Part shown: positions 31,549 to 42,814 of the stretch, one piece after another
How positions within the stretch are numbered: position 1 is the first letter of the stretch
Layout of the letters: every line of letters starts with the position of its first letter
Assembly: GCA_030704615.1 (NCBI GenBank)
Contig: CM060733.1
Location: 62,744,001 to 62,808,000 of the forward strand
Length of the DNA stretch: 64,000 bases
From: Takakia lepidozioides
Taxonomy: Eukaryota > Streptophyta > Takakiopsida > Takakiales > Takakiaceae
Direction: 5' to 3'
Position numbers and translations under genes: made by a program
The notes under the pieces: model-generated
Database searches by the model: none
What the model was told of the DNA's origin: nothing
The model's input: only the letters and a program-made list of their open reading frames with translations

Positions 31549-33140
31549 GTAGGTTTCTTGTGGCTATTGATCCATAGGGAATCATAGGTAATCTTGAGCT
31601 TCAAATCTGGCCCTCTTGGATGAATCTAGACCCACACTCTATGGACCTACACCTTCAGTTATCCTGCCTCTCCACAAATAGTGCATTCATCCTTGCCTTG
31701 CTGCTAGCAGCTAACAATGACAGCCTAGATTTGTTCTAGGAAATACCCAACTCAGCTTATTACACTAGTTCCTATGCTCAATTGCATCTGCTATTCTCTG
31801 TAATCCCATAGGCATTCACCTTTTTGCCTCGATTGTCCCACCATTGATGACAGCTTCTCCTCGTCTCTGTTACTTGTTTCTGGATACTTTCCTGTTGTCA
31901 CATTGGCCGTATCATGTCAGTCACTCCAAACTATAAAAGGTTCACTCAACCAGCTAACTTGCAGAATTCAACATGAAAATTTAAGGACGACTCTGATAAC
32001 AGGGAAAAATAGGCTGAAATGTGTTGAAGTGCCTTGTTCTATCAATTGTGCTGCTGCCGCTTTTGTTTCCAGTTGACCATCTACCCATGCAGATTTCTTG
32101 TAGCTATTAATCCACAGGGAATCAGAAGTAATCTTATGTTTGAAACCCGGTCCTCTTGGATGAATCTAGACCTCTGTCCCTAGTCCTTCAGCTATTCCTG
32201 CCTATGTAGAAAATCATGAATACATCTCAGCCTTGCTGCTAGCAGCTGACTGACGGCGTGAAGTTCTTCCAGCAAACCCTAACCCTAATGATGAGAAGGC
32301 AAAACAGACTGCCAAAAGTTTGAAAAAGAAGGTGCTCACCACATTGTCCTTGACCTTGTGTCATGACACATGGAGGATTTAACCGACCATCAACCCAAAA
32401 TGACCTCGTGTGTGTTGCTTGTGTCTGTAGTCAGGTAATGTCAGATTGGTCAGACTGGACAAGTGTTCATTCCACCGCTTCTCCTCATTCTGTTATCTGT
32501 TTTTAGATACTTTCCTGCTACCACATCGGCAGAAACTTGTCAAGTCACCCCAAACCACCCACAGATCCACCCAATGAGCTAACTTACAACATTCAATATG
32601 CATCTCAAGGCCGAGTCTGATGAGAGGGCAAAACAGGCTGAAATATGTGGAAGAAGAAGGTGCCCTCACCACATTTCCTCGACCTTGTGTCATGACCCAT
32701 GGAGGATTTGACTGACCATGAACCCTCTTGTGTGTGTTGCTTGTGTCTAAGTCAGGTAATGTCGAATTGGTCTGTGAGAACCACCACGGTGCAGCTAAGC
32801 GGGCAGAGATTGAAACACAGCCTGCTAAGACCAAGCTGACTCTCCCAAGAACCTTGTAAACATCAGGAAGAATACCAAATCATTGTAGTAACAGGAGCCA
32901 AGAGCCCACCTTTGCAGGATGGACAACACACCTTGTGATTGCGGTTGTCCCACCATCGTGAAGGATCTTTATAAAACTCATGCTAGCTCACATCATGAAC
33001 GAGCTAAATTGCAGAACTCTACATGAAATTTTAGGGACGACTCTGATAACAGGGCAAAACAGGGTGAAATGTGCTGAAGAAGGTACCTTCATGAGCAGCG
33101 AATTGTTTTATCAATTGTGTTGCTGCCACTTCTGTTTCCA
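31500..33140. repeat. Diverged tandem duplications
   Basis: Blocks recur in order with changes. GTTGACCATCTACCCATG occurs at about 31,531 and 32,074. TGTGTTGCTTGTGTCT occurs at about 32,410 and 32,733. GACGACTCTGATAACAGGG occurs at about 31,985 and 33,037, with a looser copy at about 32,612. TATCAATTGTG followed by TGCTGCC occurs near 32,040 and 33,111. At least two to three old copies of a 0.5-1 kb segment including the PPR fragment start are implied. Confidence 0.65.
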
Positions 33141-33264
33141 GGATGGCATCTGGTACAATTCCAGCTTTGACAATGTCACTATGGACCTCTTTCCTCTTTT
33201 CCAGAGCTCCCAGCTATGCGTAAGGAAGGCTGACAAGGAGTGGTCAACGAGGACATCTCAATAG

Positions 33265-34200
33265 CTGCTTGTTGGTCTGAAACCCCAGGATGGGATCAGC
33301 AGGGTTTGTACCCACCCCTTCTCTCTTATCCTACACAGTACAGAGAACAGTGCTTGTTTCTGTGATTAATTCAGGCCTGGCACTCACAAAAACTATTCTG
33401 AATTGGGGAGTCATACAACCATGACACCGCTAATCAGATGGAGGACACTTCAACATTGGATTCGGCAGACCAAAACAGTTACATGAGGGAATGAGTTCAT
33501 ATATGTGACTGCTCCGCATAGTACGCAGCCCTGCCAGGCATGGCCCAGACCTGCAATACATTCACTCGATAACCGTTACACATCCTAAAAAAGAAACTGA
33601 ACTCCTAAACATACAAAACTATTAGAGAGGCCAAATTAGCAAACACCATGGGCAGACATGGTCCATACAAGAGAGGGCCAAACATTTCAGCCCACTATAC
33701 AATCCATCACTCATTCCAGGCAGGTAACACACATGAAAGAAAACACACACAAGGATCATTAAGGACCAATTTTGAAAGGGAATGATTAAATATACATACC
33801 TGAGTCGAGAATATGTAGACATGTATAGCAGCAACATGTGCAGCAAGTGTTTGGAAGCCATGACCATGCTGCATAAATCTGACTTAGTGAGTAGCCTCAG
33901 TTAACCCACTGGATGTCACCAAAGGCAAGATTGGACTTTCAAAAATGAGGCATGCTGCGAATTTTAAGTTCCAAGCTATGCAGACCAATTTCAACTCCCC
34001 TAAAAACACCAAAGCACCCTATGTCTAATCATGGAAAACCTGGATTTCGTACCACAGATTTATGATGGCTAGAAAAAACAGGCAGTTAAGATCAAACCCA
34101 CCACTGAATTTGTTAGGTCAAACCAAATATTGCTTGTTTTGAAAACCAAAAAAGGAAAAAAGGTACCCCCTAAAACACTAAGTCTGGAGAATTGAACAAC
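33265..34200. other. Intergenic sequence
   Basis: No gene or clear repeat can be supported in this stretch. Short open frames lack family signatures. Confidence 0.4.
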
Positions 34201-34203
34201 AAA

Positions 34204-34464
34204 ATCAATAGACTGGGGAGCAGTCTACTTGCCCAAGAATTAGAAAAGTCTTTTCTGATGAAGATTGCGTTTGTGGGGAGTTTGGTCCACAGCTCTGTGA
34301 AAGTATGAGTGTAATCCACGCATCCGCAGCAGGTCTAACAGCGGCAACACGGACAACCCATTGAACGGATGTGGTTGAAGCCCCTCTTTTCCCCCATGTG
34401 CAGAGACACATTAGACGAATAGTAGCAGTTCCTCCGGTAGCACCTTCCACAGTCTCGGATCCAT
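34204..34464 (-). pseudogene. Possible F-box protein N-terminus remnant
   Basis: From an ATG at 34,464-34,462 the - strand reads MDPRLWKVLPEELLLFV and then a stop. The LPEELL pattern after a short MDPxLW start is like the opening of plant F-box proteins. Nothing downstream confirms it. Confidence 0.25.
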
Positions 34465-34744
34465 TGCACGCTAACCCACAGTCTGAAGGAACTTAGAAAC
34501 AAAGCACAACCCTCCGAGAGAATGCAGTAGTTAAGGAAATGTTTGCTCAATCCCTGAGCGTTGTGACCTAAAACCATCCAAAGGCGAAGAAAGTCTCTCG
34601 TGCTTTGACGGCGTAGCACCGAGCTTTGCCGTTGTGTCAGTTGATAGAGAATGGAAGGCGAACAGAAACCGGAAGGTGAGCTAGAGAGAGAGAGTCTAGA
34701 GAGATCCTTGAAGCTGGATTCTGTTTAAGTACTCATACGTCAAC

Positions 34745-35300
34745 TGCGTGGATTCAAAGTGCGTAGGCCAAAAGAGATGTGCCATTTTCCAGGGTTGCCA
34801 GGCTTACGCATGCATTGCAAATGCAATCAAACGTGATGTGGTCGGGCTTTACCCCTTCCGCCATCATTTGATCGTAGGTCTCCAAAGCCTCCTTCCCGCG
34901 GCCTTGCTGTGCATACCCCGTAAGCATCGTTCAGCCCTGTTGCAAACTCCCTTCACATCCTCGATGCACCCACATTTCACATACATGTCCACGAGGGTGA
35001 TATTGCAAACTTAAACGAATGTGACCCGGTCCGGCTTCACCCCTTCCCGCATTATTTGCTCATACGTCTCTGAAGCCTCTATACCACGCCCCCACTATGC
35101 ATATCCTCGCCCTTCCTACATCATTTGCTTAAGAATAAGCTCAAGAAAGCTGCATCAGTGCTCAAGAATAGGTCGCAAAGCCTTAACCCCACGCCCCTGC
35201 ATTGCATATCCTGCAATCATCCCGTTCCATGGCATAAGTTCTCCCTGTTTCGGCTCGATACTACGAAAACATATGGTAGCGCGGGAGACAAAAAGAGGCT
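34745..35300 (-). pseudogene. PPR repeat fragments, frameshifted
   Basis: On the - strand, scattered over three frames, are PPR signatures: WNGMIAGYAMQGRGVKAL, YEQIMREGVKPDRVTF, TYDQMMAEGVKPDHITF and CNACVSLATLENG. These match the GYAxxGxGxEAL / GVxPDxxTF alternation of plant PPR proteins. Stops and frameshifts between every repeat show a dead gene. Confidence 0.6.
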
Positions 35301-35373
35301 AAGTCCCAGCCCTCTGTGTTCACGGCTGAACGTGGCCAACCCTAAAGCAATTTTTTGAATTTTTTAACTTTTT

Positions 35374-35818
35374 GCACTTTGTGTCATTCCATTGACACAA
35401 GTGCTTTGTTAAAAATAGATGGATGAACCCATTCATGTATATGCCTTAAGATGCCACGTGTAGTGATATAGTCATATAAACATAGTTGTGAAACCTACTG
35501 TAGTCATGTAGTCATAAGCTTCTATGGCATGTCATCAATGTGTAATAGTGGTATAGTCATTTAGTCAAAAGCTTATATGGCACGTGTCTGACGTGTAGTA
35601 TTGCGTATGACTACTAGTTATATAAACCAAGCATGTGTTCTTGGTCAACAATGTTTGACCACAGCTCCTAGTCATGTAGTAACATGTATGACTTCATTAG
35701 ATTAAAATATATTAAAATGCGCCCAACAATGGGTTTCATCACTACGTAGTCACATATATAGTCATAATTACCAAGGTTTATATTACCCGTAGTCATAAAA
35801 ACGACAATCTGTACTAGT
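35374..35818. other. Possible CACTA-type transposon remnant
   Basis: The stretch holds many TAGTCATRTAGTCATA-like subterminal repeats and ends ACTAGTG at 35,818, as CACTA elements do (CACTA...TAGTG). An imperfect hairpin (GCACTTTGTGTCA / TGACACAAGTGC) lies at 35,374-35,404. No matching CACTA start was found, so the assignment is weak. Confidence 0.3.
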
Positions 35819-35819
35819 G

Positions 35820-36055
35820 GATTGAAGCAGGTCTGGAGCAGGAGAAGTTGCATGAACTCCATAAGCAACAGCTATATCAATTTGCAGGTGAAGCATGAGG
35901 ACAAATTGCAGGAAGTGAAGTCGCTTCATACAGAGTTGGAGGCAGTTCATCAGAAAATGACCATCCAATGTGCCACACTAACAAGTACTCTGGAGTTGAC
36001 CGTATTAGAAGTTAAGAATCAAGCTGAGAGATGTTTAATGGTGGAGGCTGAGTCA
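35820..36055 (+). pseudogene. Fragment of the gypsy coiled-coil gene
   Basis: The + strand reads KHEDKLQEVKSLHTELEAVH and QCATLTSTLELTVLEVKNQA, clearly related to QHESKLQEVNALHTELQTVH in elements B and C but more diverged. It is an old scrap of the same family's extra gene, next to the palindrome-bearing segment. Confidence 0.75.
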
Positions 36056-36169
36056 GGAGGTTTACTATTTCATGAGCAGAAACCATGAGCCATGAGCCAT
36101 GAGTCGCATGAGCCGCATGAGCGGTGAGCCGAAGTCTAAGATACGCGGATTTCATGAGCGGACTCCTCC

Positions 36170-36640
36170 AAATTTGGAAATGCGGCAGATTAAACAAGTA
36201 TTAAAATAATAGTTTTTTATTTGACCTTGCCGTTTTTGGACGTTCCAGATCATGTAATGCGGCGAAGATATGTCGTCAGTAACAAGTCCGCTCTTGGAAA
36301 TAAATGACCGTGCAACGGGAAATCCAGTATACCACTGCAAAAGGACGTCGCATACTGGCCTGTATAGAGTATTCCGCGGTTTTACATGCCTTAACATTGG
36401 AATGAAGCTGACCCTTTTGCCGCGATTGAACCAATGGAGTCTGCACCAATACAGTCTGCAGTACTTCACAATTCTGTCTTCTTCGGGTATTCGGTGGGAA
36501 AGGTTTGCAACTGAACTGGGAAATAAGGTGCCGCATTAGGGTTCGCACGTGCGAAATTTCGGAGCGGTTTGGTGTTGGCGAAGGCCGCCTCTACCAGTAC
36601 CTACGACGATACTTGGAAATGCGGCGCCGCATTTCCTTGT
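36170..36640. repeat. Palindromes downstream of the MULE-like transposase
   Basis: A half site GGAAATGCGGCA lies at about 36,175, a degenerate copy (AAATAAGGTGCCGCATT) near 36,520, and a full 22-bp palindrome with centre CG near 36,615-36,636. The intervening sequence shows no gene. Confidence 0.75.
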
Positions 36641-36887
36641 CGGAGGTCGAATGAGGAAAGCAAGTTTTCGGAAAGCAGAAAAACATGAACCCTCCAACAT
36701 ACAAAAATACATGCACGTGGAAACAAGTGAACGATATAGTAATATCTTAGTTCGAGCAAAACAGGTTACTGGTAGGCAAGACATAAGTCGGACCTTTCTG
36801 TGGCCAGAGTCTGAGGTACTGGCAGCAGTACAGTTCTACTATCCGAAAAGGATGGGCATACCATTGTATTGGGACCGCAAGCCAAGC

Positions 36888-39800
36888 TCACTGGTCCCCT
36901 GGATCCATATTCAGAAGAGTGTGAACCTCCTGGGGGCTCAACCCTTGTGCATGTATGAAGTGATGAGTTGTGGAATTACAACGGAGTCTCTTTAGGTACA
37001 CGTAGTACAAATGCTTGCAAGGGCAGTATGATGCCCCCTTGTTCACCATGATCTGGAAGTCGGTGCAATTGCAGGTGGGTAATTCTGAAATGGTGATGGT
37101 GTACACCTCATTGCGAACAGCTGAGCCTGCCGTGGCCATCTGATACACACGCCCGAATCCTAGTGGGGGCACTTCTGTCGAGCTCTGGATTGTACAGTTC
37201 ATCCAAAGTGCATTCCCCATCCTTGTCTCGTTCACTTTTGAGGGAGGTCGCCGCCTCTTCGGTTTCCCCCAACGGTGTGTAGGATGCTTAGAGCTGTCGT
37301 GTCCCATTGTTCTTGCTCTCACAGGGGTCGGTGGTGGAGGCTGTGGAAGTGGAAATGGTTGTCTGGGGATGTCAGTGCGCTGCACCATCCGAAATCCTGC
37401 GGCGGTAAGGGCGTCGGCCTCGACCTGACTCAGATCGCAGCCTGGTTCCACCGGCCACACCGGGGGAGCCTCTGGCATTGTTTGTATGCCGTACTTGGGC
37501 TTTCCATACACGCAAGTCATAATGTCGTGCCTGCAGAACCAGAACTGGGTGGTTGTCGCCTCCGCAAACTTTGCATGGACAAATCTTCCTGTAAAAGTAG
37601 GAGCAGGGACAGCCCCATCTGGATTCCTCCTTATCATCTCTAAACAACGTTGCCGTGTATCCACACGAATTGCGGAACACCTTCCTCGAAACGACGGCTT
37701 TGTGCGAGCAATTCTCCACTGTGATGCAGACACAGTCGTCTCCACAATGGCTTGGCCATACTGCATAACAGCGGGCGGAATCTGGGGCAAGGGAGCGGTG
37801 GGAATTTCTCGCACGAAATCCCCGGTTGAAGGCGACGGCGATCTGGAATTTCTTGGGCTTCCACTGCTGGAAGACACATTGTGCGGCAACATGACGGGAC
37901 CTCGAGGTGCTGTCCGAATGTTCCTGTCAGATCTCCAGGAATCCTCTTTGCACCCGGGTTCCTCTTCAATCCTCCGCCTCACAGGGCGAGTCCGGATGTC
38001 CCCCTCTAGGTGTTCACCTCTGCGGTGCAGAGGCGTCCCTTTGATCTTCTCTCGCAATGCTATCGCCCATTTCAGTGGATTCTTGGACCTCGAAGCTGTT
38101 CGTACCAACAATTCCTCCCTGTCCGGCCCAAAGCCCCATTGTTTGCCGCTCAGGAACTTGTAGTACGTGGCTTGCTACATGATTGCTCTGTCGATGTCCT
38201 CCGTTGTGGCCGTCACTACGTCCACCAGATGTGCGGCAGAAGACGCTCGCCAGGAGGAGTGGACCGATTCTGCCATATTCGTGTTCGGCATGTCCGTGTC
38301 GGAATCCAAGCACCGCTCCGAGAAGGACACAAACAATGGTGAGGGATCAATCGAAATGTCCGTAACAGAAAGACAAATGAACGAAAATGACAGCAGCCTA
38401 CCTCCCGCATGTACTGTCCGAACTGTCGATACCGAAAATGCCACCACCCCAACCAGCTGTGCAATGCTCCCTGATTGGTTGTCTCCACTGCACCTGACGT
38501 GTTCCACCAAGCCTCCATGATAGCAAACTTAACCTCCGCGTCATCAAATGTGGGTGCATCCTTCCACGCCGTACAAAGGACACGGTGTTCAGCCTGGAAT
38601 GAGCTAGCAACAAATTTGGTAGTGTAGTGGGATAGACTCTGCATCCAATGGAATCCACAGGATCTCTCTTTCCCCTCCATTGGAACATTGGGGTCCTCAC
38701 CGTACACACGCCGCACTGCTGCCCAGTTGGCCTGAGCGTTGTCTGCCATGAATCCCCTGAAATTGGGCTCTGGCAATCCCGCCCTTGCCATCTGCTCGTT
38801 TATGCCCTCCCACAGATGCATCTCGGACTGTGTGTCCTCCCCTTTCATCTCGCAGATTGCAATCGTCATGAGCCTCTTGGAGTGATAGTCATAAACATGC
38901 GCACCCATAGTCACCCACTGATGGTTGTAATTCGCTTGATGTGATCAAACATCACCCAAGCATTCGACAAGTTTCCAGTTGTCATGCGAGTGACCAAGTC
39001 GACTCCACTCCCAGGCCCACACGTCGACATTTTGAAAATGTAACAACGATCGGATTTGCTGCCTTGCCCTGGAAACCTGCTACCTTGGATGTAGTCATAT
39101 CCAGTCATTCGTTTCACCTCCAGGATTGAGTACATGTCCGACCCCCTGCCGAACTCCTGCTTGCAAGATACGATGTGATTCCGCACATTCGGACTACAAA
39201 CGTGCGAGACGGACTCCAAGAGGTCACGCATCTCCTCTTCGGTCAAGGGCTCTCGGTCGGAACCATCTTCAGACATGATTTTGCCAAGAGCAATCTTGTG
39301 GGCTGCCTTTAGCTGAATCTGCTTTGGTCTGGCTCCGGGGCTCAATTTCACCTCCTCTTTTATGATGTCGTGTGCTTCCTGCACAGCCTCACGCATGTTG
39401 CCTCTCGCCAAGGGGTGGCAGTGGACCCCAACATGTATGCAAGCTCTAGTCAAGTCCGGGAGCAAATGGATTACGTAATATTGCTTGGCTCTGCACATGG
39501 ACATGCACGTCGGTGGTTCTTTGCAATGTGCACACTTGAAAGAACCCGCAGGAGCTTGGCTGGAGACAATGAATGGATGATGCGTTGTGCCAGTCCAATC
39601 CGTCTCGTTTCTCCGCCCTCCTTTGGAGAGAAAGTGGAAGCAGGTGGGATTGAGGCACCTCAGCTTCCCCGCACAGAGGACATATCGTACACGAACACCA
39701 TCAGCAATTTTCGTGCTACTGGTCTTCGTCACACACCAGGGGTGTCTGTCATGCTTTCGATCCATGTCTGTTGACATCCCGGAGGCTTTGTTTGACGAAG

Positions 39801-40506
39801 AAACAGGTGGAAACTCGAAGATGACATTGCCATCGACTTCGGGAGGCAGAAACGTTACCTTTCTGACTGGGAATTTGGCATAGTCGAGAGCAGCCAGCTC
39901 GGAGCGAGAACCATCGAGGTGATGTTGTTGTAGGAGCTGCACAATGGACCGGGTTGGAGTTATGCTCGTGGGCACATGCGTAGCACCTACAGAGACGTCC
40001 ATGCCGGATTTGAACGACCGTGTGGAGGACATGGGGACCTCAATGCAATCATCTTCCTCGTCGGAAATGTCGAATACGTCCACACGAGAAGCTATGGAGG
40101 GTCTTGACGGTCCAGGTCGGGAATGATTATCGTTGCATACCTCTCTGTTGGCAGTGGCCGCCTGTCGGTTTCCGGACTCCTTTGTGGATGGTGTGGGCAG
40201 CGACTGATTCGGAAAGGGAATGGGCATTCCCACAGCTCGGTACAGGATGGTGTCTGATGGGGGTACGTGCCATTCGATTCCGCAACCTCCGTCGTTACCT
40301 AGCACGACAATGGTCTCGTCAACCTGTCCAGGAACATCCTTCCTTTCTTCTTCCAAATAAACTGTGCCCGGTTTGAGCTTGAATTTGGAACAAAGGTAAG
40401 TTTCAGTCACTCTGCAAAGTCCTCCCTCGTTTGGGATCCAGGCTCTCCCATGTTGCGGAGGACACCAAACTATAGCGTAGGAATTCGGAGCCATCGAACA
40501 CCGCAC
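36888..40506 (-). pseudogene. MULE-like DDE transposase with SWIM zinc finger
   Basis: Three frame blocks in order on the - strand: 40,506-38,911; 38,914 to about 38,405; and 38,290-36,888. The first has an N-terminal region with a Cys-rich patch (CAGKLRCLNPTCFHF, FKCAHCKEPPTC) and ends in VMFDHIKR. The second has FMADNAQANW (Asp) and CGFHWMQSL, the D..C..H pattern of MULE transposases. The third has NTNMAESVHSSW (the N..ES glutamate block), a long low-complexity linker and a SWIM finger CNCTDF...CPCKHLYYVYL. A frameshift near 38,935, a probable intron or frameshift near 38,410 (donor-like REVGG) and TAG at 38,175-38,177 break it. A transposase of this type cuts and pastes DNA. Palindromes lie on both sides. 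Confidence 0.72.
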
Positions 40507-40928
40507 GAAGTTGGCAAGTGCGAGGTTCAGTATAGCGACAGACCAAGGCTCACAGGCACCATGCGGAGTCCATCAACGATTGGAAGTCGCACATTGAAGT
40601 GGAAAGTATTGTTTCAAGCTACATGCATGAAGGTGGGAGGTGTGATTCCATAGCCAGTAAGTATGACAATGATGGCCGATTCGGCGACGAAATAACATCT
40701 CCTGACAGTTTCTCCTGAGGGTGGATCCAGCAGTATTCTCGGTGCAGACATGAACGTTCGCACTGACAAGTGCCAATACTGTTACTTAAAACGGTCAGAC
40801 AACCAAGTTGTGCTCATCAAGACTGGCCGCAATTGTGTTGTTTCGGAACAATGCAACCCATTCAGGTTCAGCATGCGGAAATGAGGTTCCAGAATTCCCG
40901 TCCCGAGTGATTCTTTCGATTGCTGGTG

Positions 40929-42430
40929 GACGGAAATACGGCGCCGCATTTCCGTATTGCATCTTGGTCATGCACCAGAGCGACGGAAATGCGGCACCGA
41001 GTTTCCGTTCGGGGGAAACCTTTATACTCTCCAGAACGGAAATGCGGTAACGCATTTCCATCCAGCAAGCACGGTAGGTGAAGGTGGTACGGAAATGCGG
41101 TACCGCATTTCCGTTCTGATTGAGAATTATGAACATCGGGAACAGAAATGCGGCACCGCATTTCCGTCACAGTCGCACCTTCCGACATACCAGAACAGAA
41201 ATACGGCGCAACATTTCCGTTTTATATCTGACGCATGGAGCTGAGGGATAGAAATGCTGCACCACATTTCCGTCCTCACAAGACATTCATACTCTCCAGA
41301 ACGGAAATGCGGTAACGGATTTCCATCCAACAAGCACGGTATATGAAGGTGGAACGGAAATGCGGTACCGCATTTCCGTTCTGATTGAGAATTATTAACA
41401 ACGGGAACAGAAATGCGGCACCGCATTTCCGTCCGAGTCGCACTTTCCGACATTCCAGAACGGAAATGCGGCGCCGCATTTCCATTTTGTATCTGATGCA
41501 TGGAACCGAGTGCAATTCCGACCGCTTGAGACATTCATACTATCCAGAACGCAAATGCGGTACCGCATTTCCGTTCTGACTGAAAATCGTGAACCATCGG
41601 AACTGAAATGCGGCAGCGCATTTCCATCCGAGTGTGACCTCCCAACATTTCAGAACGCAAATGCGGCACCGCATTTCCGTTCTGATGAAAAATCGTGAAA
41701 CATCGGAACTGGAATGCGGTACCGCATTTCCGTCGGAGTCGCACCTTCCGACATTCCAAAACGGAAATGCGGCGCCGCATTTCCGTTTTGTATGTGAGGC
41801 ATGGAGCTGTGGAACGAAAATGCGGCACCTCATTTCCGGCAGGGTCAAACCTTAGTACTCTACAGAACGGAAATGCGGTACCGCATTTCCGTTCTGACTG
41901 AAAATCGTGAACAACGGGAACAGAAATGCGGCACCGCATTTCCGTCCGAGTCGCACCTTCCGACATTCCAAAACGGAAATGCGGCGCCGCATTTCCGTTT
42001 TGTATGTGAGGCATGGAGCTGTGGAACGAGAATGCGGCACCGCATTTTCGCCAGGGTCAGACCTCAATACTCTACAGAACGGAAATGCGGTACCGTATTT
42101 CCGTTCTGACTGAAAATCGTGAACAACGGGAACAGAAATGCGGCACCGCATTTCTGTCCGAGTCGCACCTTCCGACATTCTAGAACGGAAATGCGGCGCC
42201 GCATTTCCCTTTTGTATCTCATACATGGAGCTGTGGGACGGAAATGCGGCACCGTATTTCCGTTCAACAACTAAGGTATGTGAAGGTAGAATGGAAATGC
42301 GGTGCCGCATTTTCTTCCAACAAGTACGGATGTGTAGCTTCGTGATGGTACTTAACGGAAATGCGGCGCCGCATTCGCATTTTTACTCCAACTCATCAGA
42401 CGCTGGGACGGAAATGCCTTGAAATGTGAA
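40929..42430. repeat. Array of about 27 palindromes at about 53-bp spacing
   Basis: The unit has arms GGAAATGCGG / CCGCATTTCC with a 2-bp centre TA, CA, CG or TG. Centres lie near 40,943, 40,995, 41,048, 41,100, 41,154 and so on to about 42,365, with spacing about 53 bases and a few gaps. From about 41,650 a higher order is clear: four units with centres TA, CA, CG, CA(degenerate) repeat every 212 bases (41,667, 41,879, 42,091). Spacers are also conserved. The array fills the gap between the divergent transposase (-) and ParB-like gene (+). The open frames here on all strands are palindrome translations and not genes. Confidence 0.95.
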
Positions 42431-42814
42431 CACGTGGAGCAACGGAATTGCGGCACATGTCTGCACTCTTTCTGACTGAAGTGGCATGAGGCGGCGCGGC
42501 CTGACCGTTGGATAATGATGTTTGTTTTTCGAACGGCAGGCGTACCCTGGACGATTCGAATTTCGTAATGACGCAAAGGCCACGAGGAGACACTTTAGTC
42601 CAACCCTTTCGAACCCAAGTGGTGCATCACCGCCGTTTCATCTACTTTTGTCGTGTCTCCTCAGTCCCTCCTCTCGCGCCCTTTCCATCTGCACTCTTTG
42701 CCCCTTTTCCCTCTCTCTGTTCTTCTTATGCTCGAACCTGAGAGGGGGGGAGTTCGTGCACCAGACAGGAGACCTTGTCGCAAGCTCCGAAAATTATACT
42801 TCGGACGTAGGCCA

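Noticed and set aside
31201-35300. A functional PPR gene spanning the region
   Set aside because: The N-terminal piece lies downstream of the internal repeats on the same strand, and every piece has stops; these are separate remnants.
40929-42430. CRISPR-like array
   Set aside because: Repeats are palindromic with conserved, related spacers and a higher-order period, in a plant nuclear context; there are no cas genes.
40795-42590. Many overlapping open frames on both strands rich in GNAAPHF, EMRCRIS and KCGTAFPF
   Set aside because: They are six-frame translations of the palindrome, which lacks stops in most frames; the same peptides appear on both strands, so none is a gene.
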